Shown in pieces: positions 1 to 6,063 of a stretch of DNA of 6,063 nucleotides; within the stretch, counting starts at the first letter, position 1, and each line of letters opens with the position of its first letter. The stretch comes from Alistipes sp. (GTDB lineage: Bacteria; Bacteroidota; Bacteroidia; Bacteroidales; Rikenellaceae). Under the pieces are notes generated by a model, which was not told the DNA's origin, did not search any database, and saw only the letters and a program-made list of their open reading frames with translations. The position numbers and the translations under genes were made by a program. Where the stretch lies: assembly GCA_017501025.1 (NCBI GenBank), contig JAFVXS010000086.1:1-6063 (forward strand), read 5' to 3'.

Positions 1-198
1 ATGTCCCCAACCACTGTGAAGGAACATATATGTAAAAAATTGGTAGATGTGGAAAAGTGGCGACCCTATCCAAAACAGCTGTCCGTATGTGCCCAAAAAG
101 TGATTTACGGATGGCAAGAGATAGGTTGCCAAGAAGATAATGCAGTTTGCGATTATCAGATTTTTTACTACCGGTGGGGTTGTTATGGTGCCTCTCAT
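1..198 (-). CDS. Rhomboid-family intramembrane serine protease, N-terminal fragment (cut by left edge)
   Basis: The minus strand has an ATG at 198-196, five bases after the mutL stop, and stays open for 66 codons to the window edge. The peptide begins MRGTITTPPVVKNLIIANC. A hydrophobic helix at about residues 13-30 would be the first membrane segment. Residues 50-66 form the rhomboid signature HIYQFFTYMFLHSGWGH, in which His61 and His66 are spaced like H145 and H150 of E. coli GlpG, where H150 helps form the oxyanion hole. Rhomboids cleave membrane proteins within or near a transmembrane helix, using a Ser-His dyad. The GxSG serine and the catalytic histidine lie beyond this edge, so I cannot tell an active enzyme from an inactive one. 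From memory, rhomboid genes often follow mutL in Bacteroidales. No Shine-Dalgarno sequence is seen. The substrate is unknown. Family assignment is fairly sure despite the short length. Confidence 0.85.
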   Translation of the reverse strand, partial: MRGTITTPPVVKNLIIANCIIFLATYLLPSVNHFLGTYGQLFWIGSPLFHIYQFFTYMFLHSGWGH

Positions 199-203
199 TA
201 TTA

Positions 204-2114
204 CTAATTTCCTAATCGTTTTTCAAATTCATCCTCCCCGATGCGGAACGAAATACGTTTGCCGGCAGGGGTGTAATATTGCTCTTTTGAACATTGCAGT
301 TGTGCCACAATAGCCTCTGCATCGCTCTGTGTGTAGGTTATGCGACGCATCGATTCACTCTTTGCGAGTGTTTGGGCAATCTTCTCTTTGCGTATTTGTT
401 GCGACGACACGGGTACGGACAACGTCTCCAACAACTCAAAGATAGTACGTTCGATACTATCGGTTGTGACGTTTGCCGGAATACCTCGCACATCGATTGT
501 GGCATTGCCCTTCAACTCGATATCGAAACCGAGTACCGCAAAATCGACAACAGCCTCCTCCAAAAGTTCGTACTCCTGCTCGGATAGAGTCAGTCGTTCG
601 GGGAAGAGCAACTGTTGCGACGACGAAAAGCCACTCTCCATTATGGCGATATAGCGGTCGTAGGCTATACGTTCGCGAGCCCGAGTCAGGTCGATAACAG
701 ATAAAGTGCCACCACCAGCAACAGTAGCATAGCGATTGCCAAGATGGACGATAGTGTCTATTTTCTGTTCGGACGATGAGTCGAACTCCATATATTGTTG
801 TGATTGGTCGTTCGATTCAACGATGTCAAATGTTGTATCGTTCAGCGAACTCTCGATTTCGCCAAACTCCTCTTCCGACGCACTATTCGATGATGGAATC
901 TCAAAATCTTCGGCAAAACTGCTACGCTCAAAAGACTCTGCCGAACCAAACGCGTTGAAAGGAGTCTGTTTCGGAGTGTATTTGCCATTGTCATCCAACT
1001 CGAACGGATTGTAGCCGTCGCAGGTTGTCGCTCTCGGAGTGTCATATCGTACCGCGTCGCGACCGCTTGCTACGGGAATATCGATTTTTGTATCGTTGTC
1101 GAAATCGAGCATCGGTATAGAGCCACTCTTTGCCAAGGCCTCACGGACAGCAGCATTCAGAATTTGCCATATCGCCGTATCGTCGGCAAATTTAACCTCT
1201 ATCTTTTTGGCGTGTATATTTACATCGACACGCTCTGCATCAACTGTCAGGTAGATGAAGAACGATGGCGACATTGTAGGTTGAATTAACTTTTCATACG
1301 CCTTGACAATCGCTTTATTGAGATATGCCGACTGAAAATATCGACCATTGACAAATGTATATTGGTCGGCACCACGTACCTTTGCTGCTGACGGTAGTCC
1401 AATATAACCCTCGACTTTGGCAATCGATGTCTCAACGTTGATTTCGACCAGATTTCGACGCATAACCTGCCCTGTTACGGCAACAATTCGCTCGATTAGC
1501 GACGAGCGTTGCAGATTGTAGAGAGGCAACGAATTGGATAACAGAGTCATTGCAACCTCCGGATGACATAGTGCTATGCGTTTGAACTCGGTCTTAATCA
1601 TATTTGTCATCTTCGAGTCACGACCATCGATAAATTTGCGACGAACGGGCGTGTTGTAGAAGATGTTGCGTACCAGAAATTGCGAGCCTACGGGTGCAGC
1701 CACGGGAGTCTGCGAAACAAACTCTCCACCGTTGTATATGGTTTTTGTACCGATTTCATCGTCTGCTTGGCGGGTTATAAGCTCCACCTGCGATATGGCG
1801 GCAATCGATGCCAACGCCTCGCCACGAAATCCGAACGTATGCAGAGCGTATATATCGTCGAGCGAATAGACCTTGCTTGTGGCGTGACAGGCAAACGCCA
1901 TACGGGCATCCGTAGGCGACATTCCGCAGCCGTCATCGATAATCTGTATCAGGTCGCGGCCGCCATTGACATAGTTCACCGTAACGCTTGTGGCTTTGGC
2001 GTCAATGGCATTCTCAACCATCTCTTTTACGGCACTTGATGGGTATTCGACCACCTCGCCTGCCTTGATTTGGTTCGATACGATTTCGGGTAGCAGTTTT
2101 ATTCTGTCGGCCAT
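204..2114 (-). CDS. mutL: DNA mismatch repair protein MutL (divergent ATPase and C-terminal motifs)
   Basis: MutL is the ATP-dependent matchmaker that links MutS to downstream steps of mismatch repair. This 636-residue protein has the usual length. The N-terminal GHKL ATPase (about 1-330) shows motif I with E31, N35 and D38, DDGCGM at 60-65, GFRGEAL at 95-101, a VRNIFYNTPVRRKF stretch near 148-161, FVNGR at 254-258 and DVNIHAKKIEVKF at 297-309, where K304 matches E. coli K307. An acidic, Ser-rich linker (about 340-450) leads to the dimerisation domain (about 452-636). QQLLFP at 500-505 fits the sliding-clamp-binding pattern. Departures from consensus: IKAGEVVEYP replaces the usual IAAGEVVERP, C76 replaces the Arg before HATSK, and the endonuclease motif is reduced to DLTRARERIAYD (475-486). 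It starts three bases after the upstream gene's stop, with a well-placed GAGGAG. The frame is intact, with no sign of decay. Loss of nicking activity is inferred. Confidence 0.96.
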   Translation of the reverse strand: MADRIKLLPEIVSNQIKAGEVVEYPSSAVKEMVENAIDAKATSVTVNYVNGGRDLIQIIDDGCGMSPTDARMAFACHATSKVYSLDDIYALHTFGFRGEALASIAAISQVELITRQADDEIGTKTIYNGGEFVSQTPVAAPVGSQFLVRNIFYNTPVRRKFIDGRDSKMTNMIKTEFKRIALCHPEVAMTLLSNSLPLYNLQRSSLIERIVAVTGQVMRRNLVEINVETSIAKVEGYIGLPSAAKVRGADQYTFVNGRYFQSAYLNKAIVKAYEKLIQPTMSPSFFIYLTVDAERVDVNIHAKKIEVKFADDTAIWQILNAAVREALAKSGSIPMLDFDNDTKIDIPVASGRDAVRYDTPRATTCDGYNPFELDDNGKYTPKQTPFNAFGSAESFERSSFAEDFEIPSSNSASEEEFGEIESSLNDTTFDIVESNDQSQQYMEFDSSSEQKIDTIVHLGNRYATVAGGGTLSVIDLTRARERIAYDRYIAIMESGFSSSQQLLFPERLTLSEQEYELLEEAVVDFAVLGFDIELKGNATIDVRGIPANVTTDSIERTIFELLETLSVPVSSQQIRKEKIAQTLAKSESMRRITYTQSDAEAIVAQLQCSKEQYYTPAGKRISFRIGEDEFEKRLGN

Positions 2115-2117
2115 ATT

Positions 2118-2549
2118 CTACTCCTCTTTGTAGTCGTTTGGTACAATGGTGATAGGTGTGTAGGGGTTGAACTCCTCTACCTCATACTCGGATTGCAATT
2201 TTTGCTCTGATTGCATCGCTCTGTTTGCAGTCACAAATGCACTTACGATGCGTGGATACAACATATATACAAATATAACCAACAGTGCAATACCTGCTAC
2301 AAGAGCCAATTTTGGCAAACCGGTCTGCTTGCGACTATTTTCAGCCGATACACGCTCCAAACGAGCCTTTCTTCTGGCACGAATATACTGTCCCGGCGTA
2401 TATGCCTCTCCTGCCTCTACCTCCTGTTCGCTGCTTGTGCCGTGAAGTTCACGACGACGCTGCTCACGACGCTCCTTTTCGGGGTCGTAATAGCGTGGAA
2501 TGTAACGAAACGGATTGGCGTGCTTCTTATGAGGTGTAAATAGTCCCAT
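2118..2549 (-). CDS. Small single-pass membrane protein of unknown function, upstream of mutL
   Basis: This 143-residue protein has no function I can name. The N-terminal half is very basic and polar (about 1-80) and includes a PRYYDPEKERREQRRREL stretch at 18-35 that is probably helical. One hydrophobic helix (about 81-98, LALVAGIALLVIFVYMLY) follows. The tail (about 99-143) is acidic and ends in NDYKEE. The positive charge before the helix predicts an N-in topology with the tail in the periplasm. There is no signal peptide or known catalytic motif. It begins seven bases after dnaJ and ends three bases before mutL, so it is almost certainly co-transcribed with both. From memory, many Bacteroidota carry a small protein with a similar Pro-Arg-Tyr/Phe-Tyr-Asp-Pro-Glu-Lys-type motif just upstream of mutL, which argues that it is a real gene. 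Its last codons (AAA GAG GAG TAG) also supply the mutL ribosome-binding sequence. Coding status is fairly sure and function is unknown. Confidence 0.8.
   Translation of the reverse strand: MGLFTPHKKHANPFRYIPRYYDPEKERREQRRRELHGTSSEQEVEAGEAYTPGQYIRARRKARLERVSAENSRKQTGLPKLALVAGIALLVIFVYMLYPRIVSAFVTANRAMQSEQKLQSEYEVEEFNPYTPITIVPNDYKEE
2121..2126 (-). promoter_or_regulatory. Shine-Dalgarno-like GAGGAG for mutL, inside the upstream gene's end
   Basis: On the minus strand GAGGAG lies six bases before the mutL ATG and forms the last two Glu codons of the small membrane protein. Position and spacing suit a ribosome-binding site and support the chosen mutL start. Many Bacteroidota genes lack such sites, and two Glu codons would create the motif anyway, so its use in initiation is uncertain. 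Confidence 0.5.
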
Positions 2550-2556
2550 AGTTCAG

Positions 2557-3714
2557 TTAGTTGAAAAAGTTACGCATTCTTTCAAAGATATTCTGCTTCT
2601 CACACTTGCCTTTTTTAGCAAAGTTGGTCATCTTCGACAACTGTTCGACGGCTTTACGCTCCTCGCTCGTCAGAGATGTAGGAATTGCAATATCTATCAC
2701 AACGAGCAAATCTCCCGTGCCGTAACCATTTGCCGAAGGCAGACCTTTGCCACGCAGACGGAGTGTCTTGCCGGCGTGTGTGCCTTGTGCGATGTTGATT
2801 TTTGCCTTTCCTCCTACGGTAGGCACCTCGACATCTCCACCCAAAATGGCAGTTGTTACAGGAACGCACAAGTTGTAGATGAGGTTATTGCCGTCACGAA
2901 TCAACTCCGGATGCGGCTCCTCTTCAAATACTACCAACAAGTCGCCATTTATACCACCGTGGCGGGCTGCATTACCCTTGCCGACAACGGTGAGCATCAT
3001 ACCCTCGCCAACACCGGCAGGGATGTTGATCTCGACAACTTCGCTACCTTTGATGTAGCCTTCGCCGGAACACTTGCTACACTTATCTTTGATTACACGG
3101 CCTTCGCCACCGCATACGGGGCAGACCGTTTGGCTCTGCATACGTCCGAAGAATGTGTTCTGCACCTGCACAACGTAACCACTGCCGTTACAGTTGGTAC
3201 AAGTGGTGTGCGACGAACCCTCTTTGGCTCCGCTGCCACTACAACTTGGGCAGGTGATGTTCTTGTTTACCTTCAACTTTTTGGTTGTTCCGGTTGCAAT
3301 CTCTTCGAGTGTCAAACGAATCTTAACACGTATGTCGGAACCGCGATTTACTTGGCTGCCACGAGATTGTCCGCCACCAAAACCGCCACCAAAACGTCCG
3401 CCAAAGATATCGCCGAACTGCGAAAAGATATCCTCCATTGAGAAACCTCCGAAGCCACCTCCGAAACCGCCACCTGCTGCACCACCGTTCATACCTGCGT
3501 GACCGAATTGGTCGTAGCGGGCTCTCTTATCGGGGTTGGATAGCACATCGTAGGCCTCGGCAGCCTCTTTGAATCGCTCCTCTGCCTCTTTATCGCCCGG
3601 ATTTTTATCGGGGTGATATTTGATAGCAGCCTTGCGGTATGCCTTTTTTATCTCGTCGGCATTGGCGTTTTTCTCGACACCTAATACCTCGTAATAATCT
3701 CTCTTCTCTGCCAT
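2557..3714 (-). CDS. dnaJ: Chaperone protein DnaJ (Hsp40, class A)
   Basis: DnaJ delivers unfolded clients to DnaK in the cytosol and stimulates DnaK's ATPase. The 385-residue protein, a normal length, has the full class A layout. The J domain spans about 5-70, with the essential HPD at 34-36. The Gly/Phe-rich segment runs about 71-118 and contains a SMEDIFSQFGDIFGG stretch. Four CxxCxGxG zinc repeats lie at 155-162, 172-179, 198-205 and 212-219, followed by the C-terminal client-binding beta domains and a short basic tail ending MRNFFN. All eight zinc cysteines and the HPD are present, so it should be active. The start is the ATG at 3714, giving the classic MAEKRDYYEVLG opening. A TTG five codons earlier extends the frame but overlaps the grpE end and adds nothing typical of the family. 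It lies four bases after grpE, with GGAGAG seven bases before its ATG. Confidence 0.98.
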   Translation of the reverse strand: MAEKRDYYEVLGVEKNANADEIKKAYRKAAIKYHPDKNPGDKEAEERFKEAAEAYDVLSNPDKRARYDQFGHAGMNGGAAGGGFGGGFGGFSMEDIFSQFGDIFGGRFGGGFGGGQSRGSQVNRGSDIRVKIRLTLEEIATGTTKKLKVNKNITCPSCSGSGAKEGSSHTTCTNCNGSGYVVQVQNTFFGRMQSQTVCPVCGGEGRVIKDKCSKCSGEGYIKGSEVVEINIPAGVGEGMMLTVVGKGNAARHGGINGDLLVVFEEEPHPELIRDGNNLIYNLCVPVTTAILGGDVEVPTVGGKAKINIAQGTHAGKTLRLRGKGLPSANGYGTGDLLVVIDIAIPTSLTSEERKAVEQLSKMTNFAKKGKCEKQNIFERMRNFFN

Positions 3715-3718
3715 AATA

Positions 3719-4309
3719 CTACTCTCCAACTACAACTTTTGCAAAACGTAACACCTTATCGCCAAGCATATAACCACGTTCAACAACGTCGATTACTTTA
3801 CCGTGTTTATCCTCGCCGGCTGCAAAACGAGCAACTGCCTCGTGCAGATTTTCGTCGAAATCTTTGTCCAAAGCCTCAATCTCAACCACACCCTTTTGAC
3901 GAAGAGCGTCGATAAATTTCTGCACTACAAGACGTTCCCCCTCACGGAGTGAAGCGATATCGTCACTCTTTTCGGAGGCTGCGGTTGCACGTTGCATATC
4001 GTCCAAAATAGGAAGTATCGCCTTCAAAACATCGCTGCCACCACTCTGAATCAAATCCATCTTCTCACGTAGAGTGCGTTTGCGGAAGTTGTCAAACTCG
4101 GCTTGCAGACGAATATACTTATCACGCCAATCAATCTGTACCTCGCTATTTGCAGCAGACTCTGCCTCGTCTGCCACTGTGTCACTCTGTGGTGCAGAAG
4201 GCTCTGCCACATTGTCAGTGTTCGCGGTCTGTTGAGCAGTGTCTGCCTCGTTTGCAGAGGTATTCTTGGCGTCGTTAATTTCTTGATTTTTAGTGTTTTC
4301 CTTTTTCAT
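3719..4309 (-). CDS. grpE: GrpE, nucleotide exchange factor for DnaK
   Basis: GrpE releases ADP from DnaK and works with the DnaJ encoded next door. Counting from the ATG at 4309 it has 196 residues. An Asn/Ala/Glu/Asp-rich, probably disordered N-terminus covers about 1-58. The long dimerising helix begins near WRDKYIRLQAEFDNFRKR (61-78) and runs to about 115, with ILPILDDMQRA at 98-108. The C-terminal beta domain shows FDENLHEAVARF (151-162), close to the family's FDPNxHEAV, and GYMLGDKVLRFAKVVVGE at 179-196, the typical ending. The frame extends 13 codons upstream to a TTG, but the ATG is preferred: it begins MKKENTKNQE and follows an A/T-rich leader, as is common in Bacteroidota. The stop (TAG, 3721-3719) lies four bases before dnaJ. 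grpE-dnaJ pairing is common. Heat-shock control is expected from the family but is not shown by any motif here. Confidence 0.97.
   Translation of the reverse strand: MKKENTKNQEINDAKNTSANEADTAQQTANTDNVAEPSAPQSDTVADEAESAANSEVQIDWRDKYIRLQAEFDNFRKRTLREKMDLIQSGGSDVLKAILPILDDMQRATAASEKSDDIASLREGERLVVQKFIDALRQKGVVEIEALDKDFDENLHEAVARFAAGEDKHGKVIDVVERGYMLGDKVLRFAKVVVGE
3722..3727 (-). promoter_or_regulatory. Shine-Dalgarno-like GGAGAG for dnaJ, inside the grpE end
   Basis: The last two grpE codons (GGA GAG, Gly-Glu) make a purine-rich GGAGAG seven bases before the dnaJ ATG at 3714. The good spacing favours that ATG over the upstream TTG at 3729, which lies ahead of the motif. Translational coupling of grpE and dnaJ is likely but inferred. 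Confidence 0.5.
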
Positions 4310-4376
4310 ATATAAATTTTTTACATTTTCCGTATCTATATTGAACAAAAGCCGTACCGAAAGCCGACCTCCTTTG
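4310..4376 (-). promoter_or_regulatory. lptD-grpE intergenic leader, possible grpE promoter region
   Basis: This is the longest gap in the window (67 bases) and the only plausible site for a promoter serving grpE-dnaJ and the genes after it. On the minus strand it holds AAAGGAGGT just after the lptD stop, an imperfect 11-base direct repeat (CGGCTTTCGGT at 4366-4356 and CGGCTTTTGTT at 4354-4344, 9 of 11 identical, period 12), and an A/T-rich run before the grpE ATG. A TTTG at 4349-4346 could be a Bacteroidota -33 element. The best partner, TAAAAAAT at 4323-4316, is 22 bases away and fits TAnnTTTG poorly. I see no hairpin with a T-run, so no intrinsic terminator for lptD. It could equally be plain leader within a longer operon. 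Confidence 0.3.
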
Positions 4377-6063
4377 TTAGAAGAGATTGTCGTACATTGT
4401 TTGGCTCTTGTCGTACTTCAAATCGGCAAGCGATGAAGCCTTGACTCCGATATTGAAACTCCAACTCTTGTGTGTGCCGAACGGAATCCACACAAACGAC
4501 ATCTGCCAACAGTGCAAATCACGTGTGATACTGATAGAGGTTGTAGTCAGTTTCTGATTTTGAATATCGAAACCGCTCGTTACGGCAATACCTGTCTTTG
4601 GCGTAATATTGACGCTGGCATTAAGACCGAGTGTCTGCGTAACGTTCTTTTTGTAACCCGTAGTGCCGTTATCGACATAGGAGATGCCGTAACTTATGAC
4701 GTAGTTGAAACCGAGGTTCCACGGTATCGAGAAGTCGTAATATGTCTGTGCCATATACCGCCGTCGCAGTGTTGGGTCCATAAGTCCGTAAGGGTCGGAG
4801 AATGGGTTGAAATACTCCGGCGGAATGGTGTTGATATCGTTTATTGCAGCCGTAGATTTATTTTCACGCGACTTGAATGTGTAACCGAAACTCCAACCTG
4901 TGCTGACAATACGACCCGGCAAACCTCGTGCAATCATCAACTTGTTGTATCGCTTACCTTGTGGAGTAACCTCGTAAGGGTCGAGCGTTGCTTGCAGGTT
5001 GATACCGAAGTTTCCGTAAATTGTCGTTCTGAAACCGAGCGAAATGTTCGACAGACCCATCGAATCGGCAAGGAAGTTATAAGAGCCGCTAATCGACAAA
5101 TCTTCGATAAGTTTGAGTTTGCGTACGCCCGAAGTATCACGCTTGCTCAACACCTTCATTTCGAGAGTCTGTTTGAGCGAGAAGTTCAGCGAAGCCGCAG
5201 CACTACGTCCCGGTACTCCGTAGGCGTTGTCGGCGTATGGAGAGTATATGGTATGACCACCGAGCGAGTCCGACTGCACTACCTGATAGAAACCATATTT
5301 CTGGTCGCCAAAATCAGGGGCATACGACACTCCGATTTGAGGAGTCAGTGTATGGCGAATTGCCTGCACCTTGCTCTCCTTATTCTTGAACTGCCACATA
5401 CCGTAGATTGTGGTGTTGGCCGATACTTGTACACTATAATTGTATATGCGGTAGAAGCCATATTCGGGTACGAGTTTATCGACCTGATTTGTCTCCGGAG
5501 TCCACTGCTGCATCTGACGCTTGAAATACCAACGCTCGGTGTAGTTGAACGATGGGGTAATGTTGATATACTTGAACAAGTTGAACGATGCCGAGATAGG
5601 CAACGAGTGCTCGATACCGTTCTTCATATCTTTAAGTGTCTGCTTCGTGAAGAGTGTGCTTTCGCTTGCTGTTACGGAATTTGTCAGTTTTCCCGTATAT
5701 GTAAGGGATATCTTCTCGTACCAACGCTCTTTGCCGACAACCTCTTTGCGTTTGAACGGATAGACACGTGATACGTTGAATACGATGTTAGGGAATGTCA
5801 TCGATATTGCACGGGTCTGCGAGTTTTGCGATATCGCCATATTCATCGAGAGCGAGAATGGCGTACCTGCCCAACTCTTCGAATAGGATATCGAGGAGTT
5901 GGTCTGTGTCGAGAGGATGTCGTTTAGCGAAGTTGCCGAATATTTGCTGTAACCACTCGTCGAGATATTTACCGATGCGGCGAATGTCGAACCCGGATTT
6001 GCTTTCGGGTCCTGCGAGTGTGTCCATACAAACTTAAAGTTGCTTTGCGATATATAGTCAGGC
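4377..6063 (-). CDS. lptD: LptD-family LPS assembly outer-membrane protein, C-terminal part (5' end beyond right edge)
   Basis: LptD is the outer-membrane beta barrel that, with LptE, inserts lipopolysaccharide into the outer leaflet. The minus-strand frame is open from the right edge (first full codon at 6062) to TAA at 4379-4377, giving 561 residues. The ATG at 5846 is internal, because the 72 codons before it read as the same barrel family (FKFVWTHSQDPKANPGSTF, then SLNDILSTQTNSSISYSKSW). Later landmarks are YPFKRK and GKERWYEKI (101-118), RHTLTPQIGVSYAPDFG mid-protein, and LHCWQMSFVWIPFG near 517-530. The C-terminus is Phe, as in many outer-membrane barrels. Alternating polar and aromatic strands run throughout. 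These are features I associate with the Bacteroidota LptD family. Only one Cys is visible, so E. coli-style double disulfides cannot form from this part alone. The periplasmic N-terminal domain and signal peptide lie off the window. Confidence 0.9.
   Translation of the reverse strand, partial: PDYISQSNFKFVWTHSQDPKANPGSTFAASVNISTSGYSKYSATSLNDILSTQTNSSISYSKSWAGTPFSLSMNMAISQNSQTRAISMTFPNIVFNVSRVYPFKRKEVVGKERWYEKISLTYTGKLTNSVTASESTLFTKQTLKDMKNGIEHSLPISASFNLFKYINITPSFNYTERWYFKRQMQQWTPETNQVDKLVPEYGFYRIYNYSVQVSANTTIYGMWQFKNKESKVQAIRHTLTPQIGVSYAPDFGDQKYGFYQVVQSDSLGGHTIYSPYADNAYGVPGRSAAASLNFSLKQTLEMKVLSKRDTSGVRKLKLIEDLSISGSYNFLADSMGLSNISLGFRTTIYGNFGINLQATLDPYEVTPQGKRYNKLMIARGLPGRIVSTGWSFGYTFKSRENKSTAAINDINTIPPEYFNPFSDPYGLMDPTLRRRYMAQTYYDFSIPWNLGFNYVISYGISYVDNGTTGYKKNVTQTLGLNASVNITPKTGIAVTSGFDIQNQKLTTTSISITRDLHCWQMSFVWIPFGTHKSWSFNIGVKASSLADLKYDKSQTMYDNLF

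Noticed and set aside
1..207. Open + strand frame of 68 codons starting at base 1
   Set aside because: It lies antisense to the rhomboid start, which has a clear family signature. Its peptide has no recognisable features, and it is the only + strand candidate at this end.
2776..3441. + strand open frame of 221 codons
   Set aside because: It is antisense to the zinc-finger and Gly-rich parts of dnaJ. Low-complexity coding sequence often leaves the opposite strand open, and no domain is visible.
3360..3500. Repetitive GCC/ACC-rich tract resembling a tandem repeat
   Set aside because: It encodes the Gly/Phe-rich linker of DnaJ on the minus strand, so the repetition is explained by the protein.
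3715..3729. Upstream TTG start for dnaJ
   Set aside because: It would overlap the grpE end and add MESSI before the canonical MAEKRDYYEVLG opening. The ATG at 3714 has the better-placed ribosome-binding sequence.
4310..4348. Upstream TTG start for grpE
   Set aside because: A rare start codon with no ribosome-binding site. The added 13 residues resemble translated A/T-rich leader, and the ATG at 4309 gives a normal GrpE N-terminus.
4470..5771. Long + strand open frame of 433 codons
   Set aside because: It is fully antisense to lptD, whose protein is recognisable along its whole length. The predicted peptide is Cys- and Arg-rich with no domain, as expected from codon bias on the opposite strand.
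4377..5846. lptD starting at the ATG at 5846
   Set aside because: The same frame stays open for 72 more codons to the window edge and encodes family-like barrel sequence, so this ATG is internal and the real start lies outside.
5788..6027. Minus-strand frame of 79 codons beginning MDTLAGPESK
   Set aside because: It is out of frame with lptD over the region where the lptD frame gives convincing barrel sequence.

Overview
This window is a stretch of a Bacteroidota chromosome, most likely order Bacteroidales. The evidence is a Bacteroidota-type LptD barrel, a MutL with a Bacteroidota-like C-terminal half, A/T-rich leaders with no Shine-Dalgarno sequence before several genes, and moderate G+C. 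I cannot fix the genus. A Rikenellaceae-like lineage is possible, but that is a guess. There is no sign of a mobile element, phage, CRISPR array, rRNA or tRNA.

All six genes lie on the minus strand, so transcription runs from the right edge to the left. In that order they are: the 3' part of lptD (outer-membrane LPS assembly barrel, cut by the right edge), grpE (DnaK nucleotide-exchange factor), dnaJ (Hsp40 co-chaperone), a 143-residue single-pass membrane protein of unknown function, mutL (mismatch repair), and the first 66 codons of a rhomboid-family intramembrane protease (cut by the left edge). The gaps are 67, 4, 7, 3 and 5 bases. From grpE onward this looks like one tightly packed transcription unit. 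The 67-base lptD-grpE gap is the only place with room for an internal promoter or operator. No stretch longer than 67 bases lacks a gene.

The unit combines cytosolic protein folding (GrpE and DnaJ serving DnaK, which is not in the window), envelope biogenesis (LptD), DNA repair (MutL) and membrane proteolysis (rhomboid). I see no new multi-gene system. The points most worth a second look are: MutL, which departs from consensus in its ATPase motif and has lost most of the endonuclease signature while keeping a sliding-clamp-binding-like motif; the conserved-looking membrane protein directly upstream of mutL; and the rhomboid start, which is easy to miss because the gene has no stop inside the window and a spurious + strand frame covers it.

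Several longest-frame starts are wrong. DnaJ and GrpE start at internal ATGs (3714 and 4309) rather than at upstream TTG codons. The ATG at 5846 in lptD is internal to a frame that stays open to the right edge.
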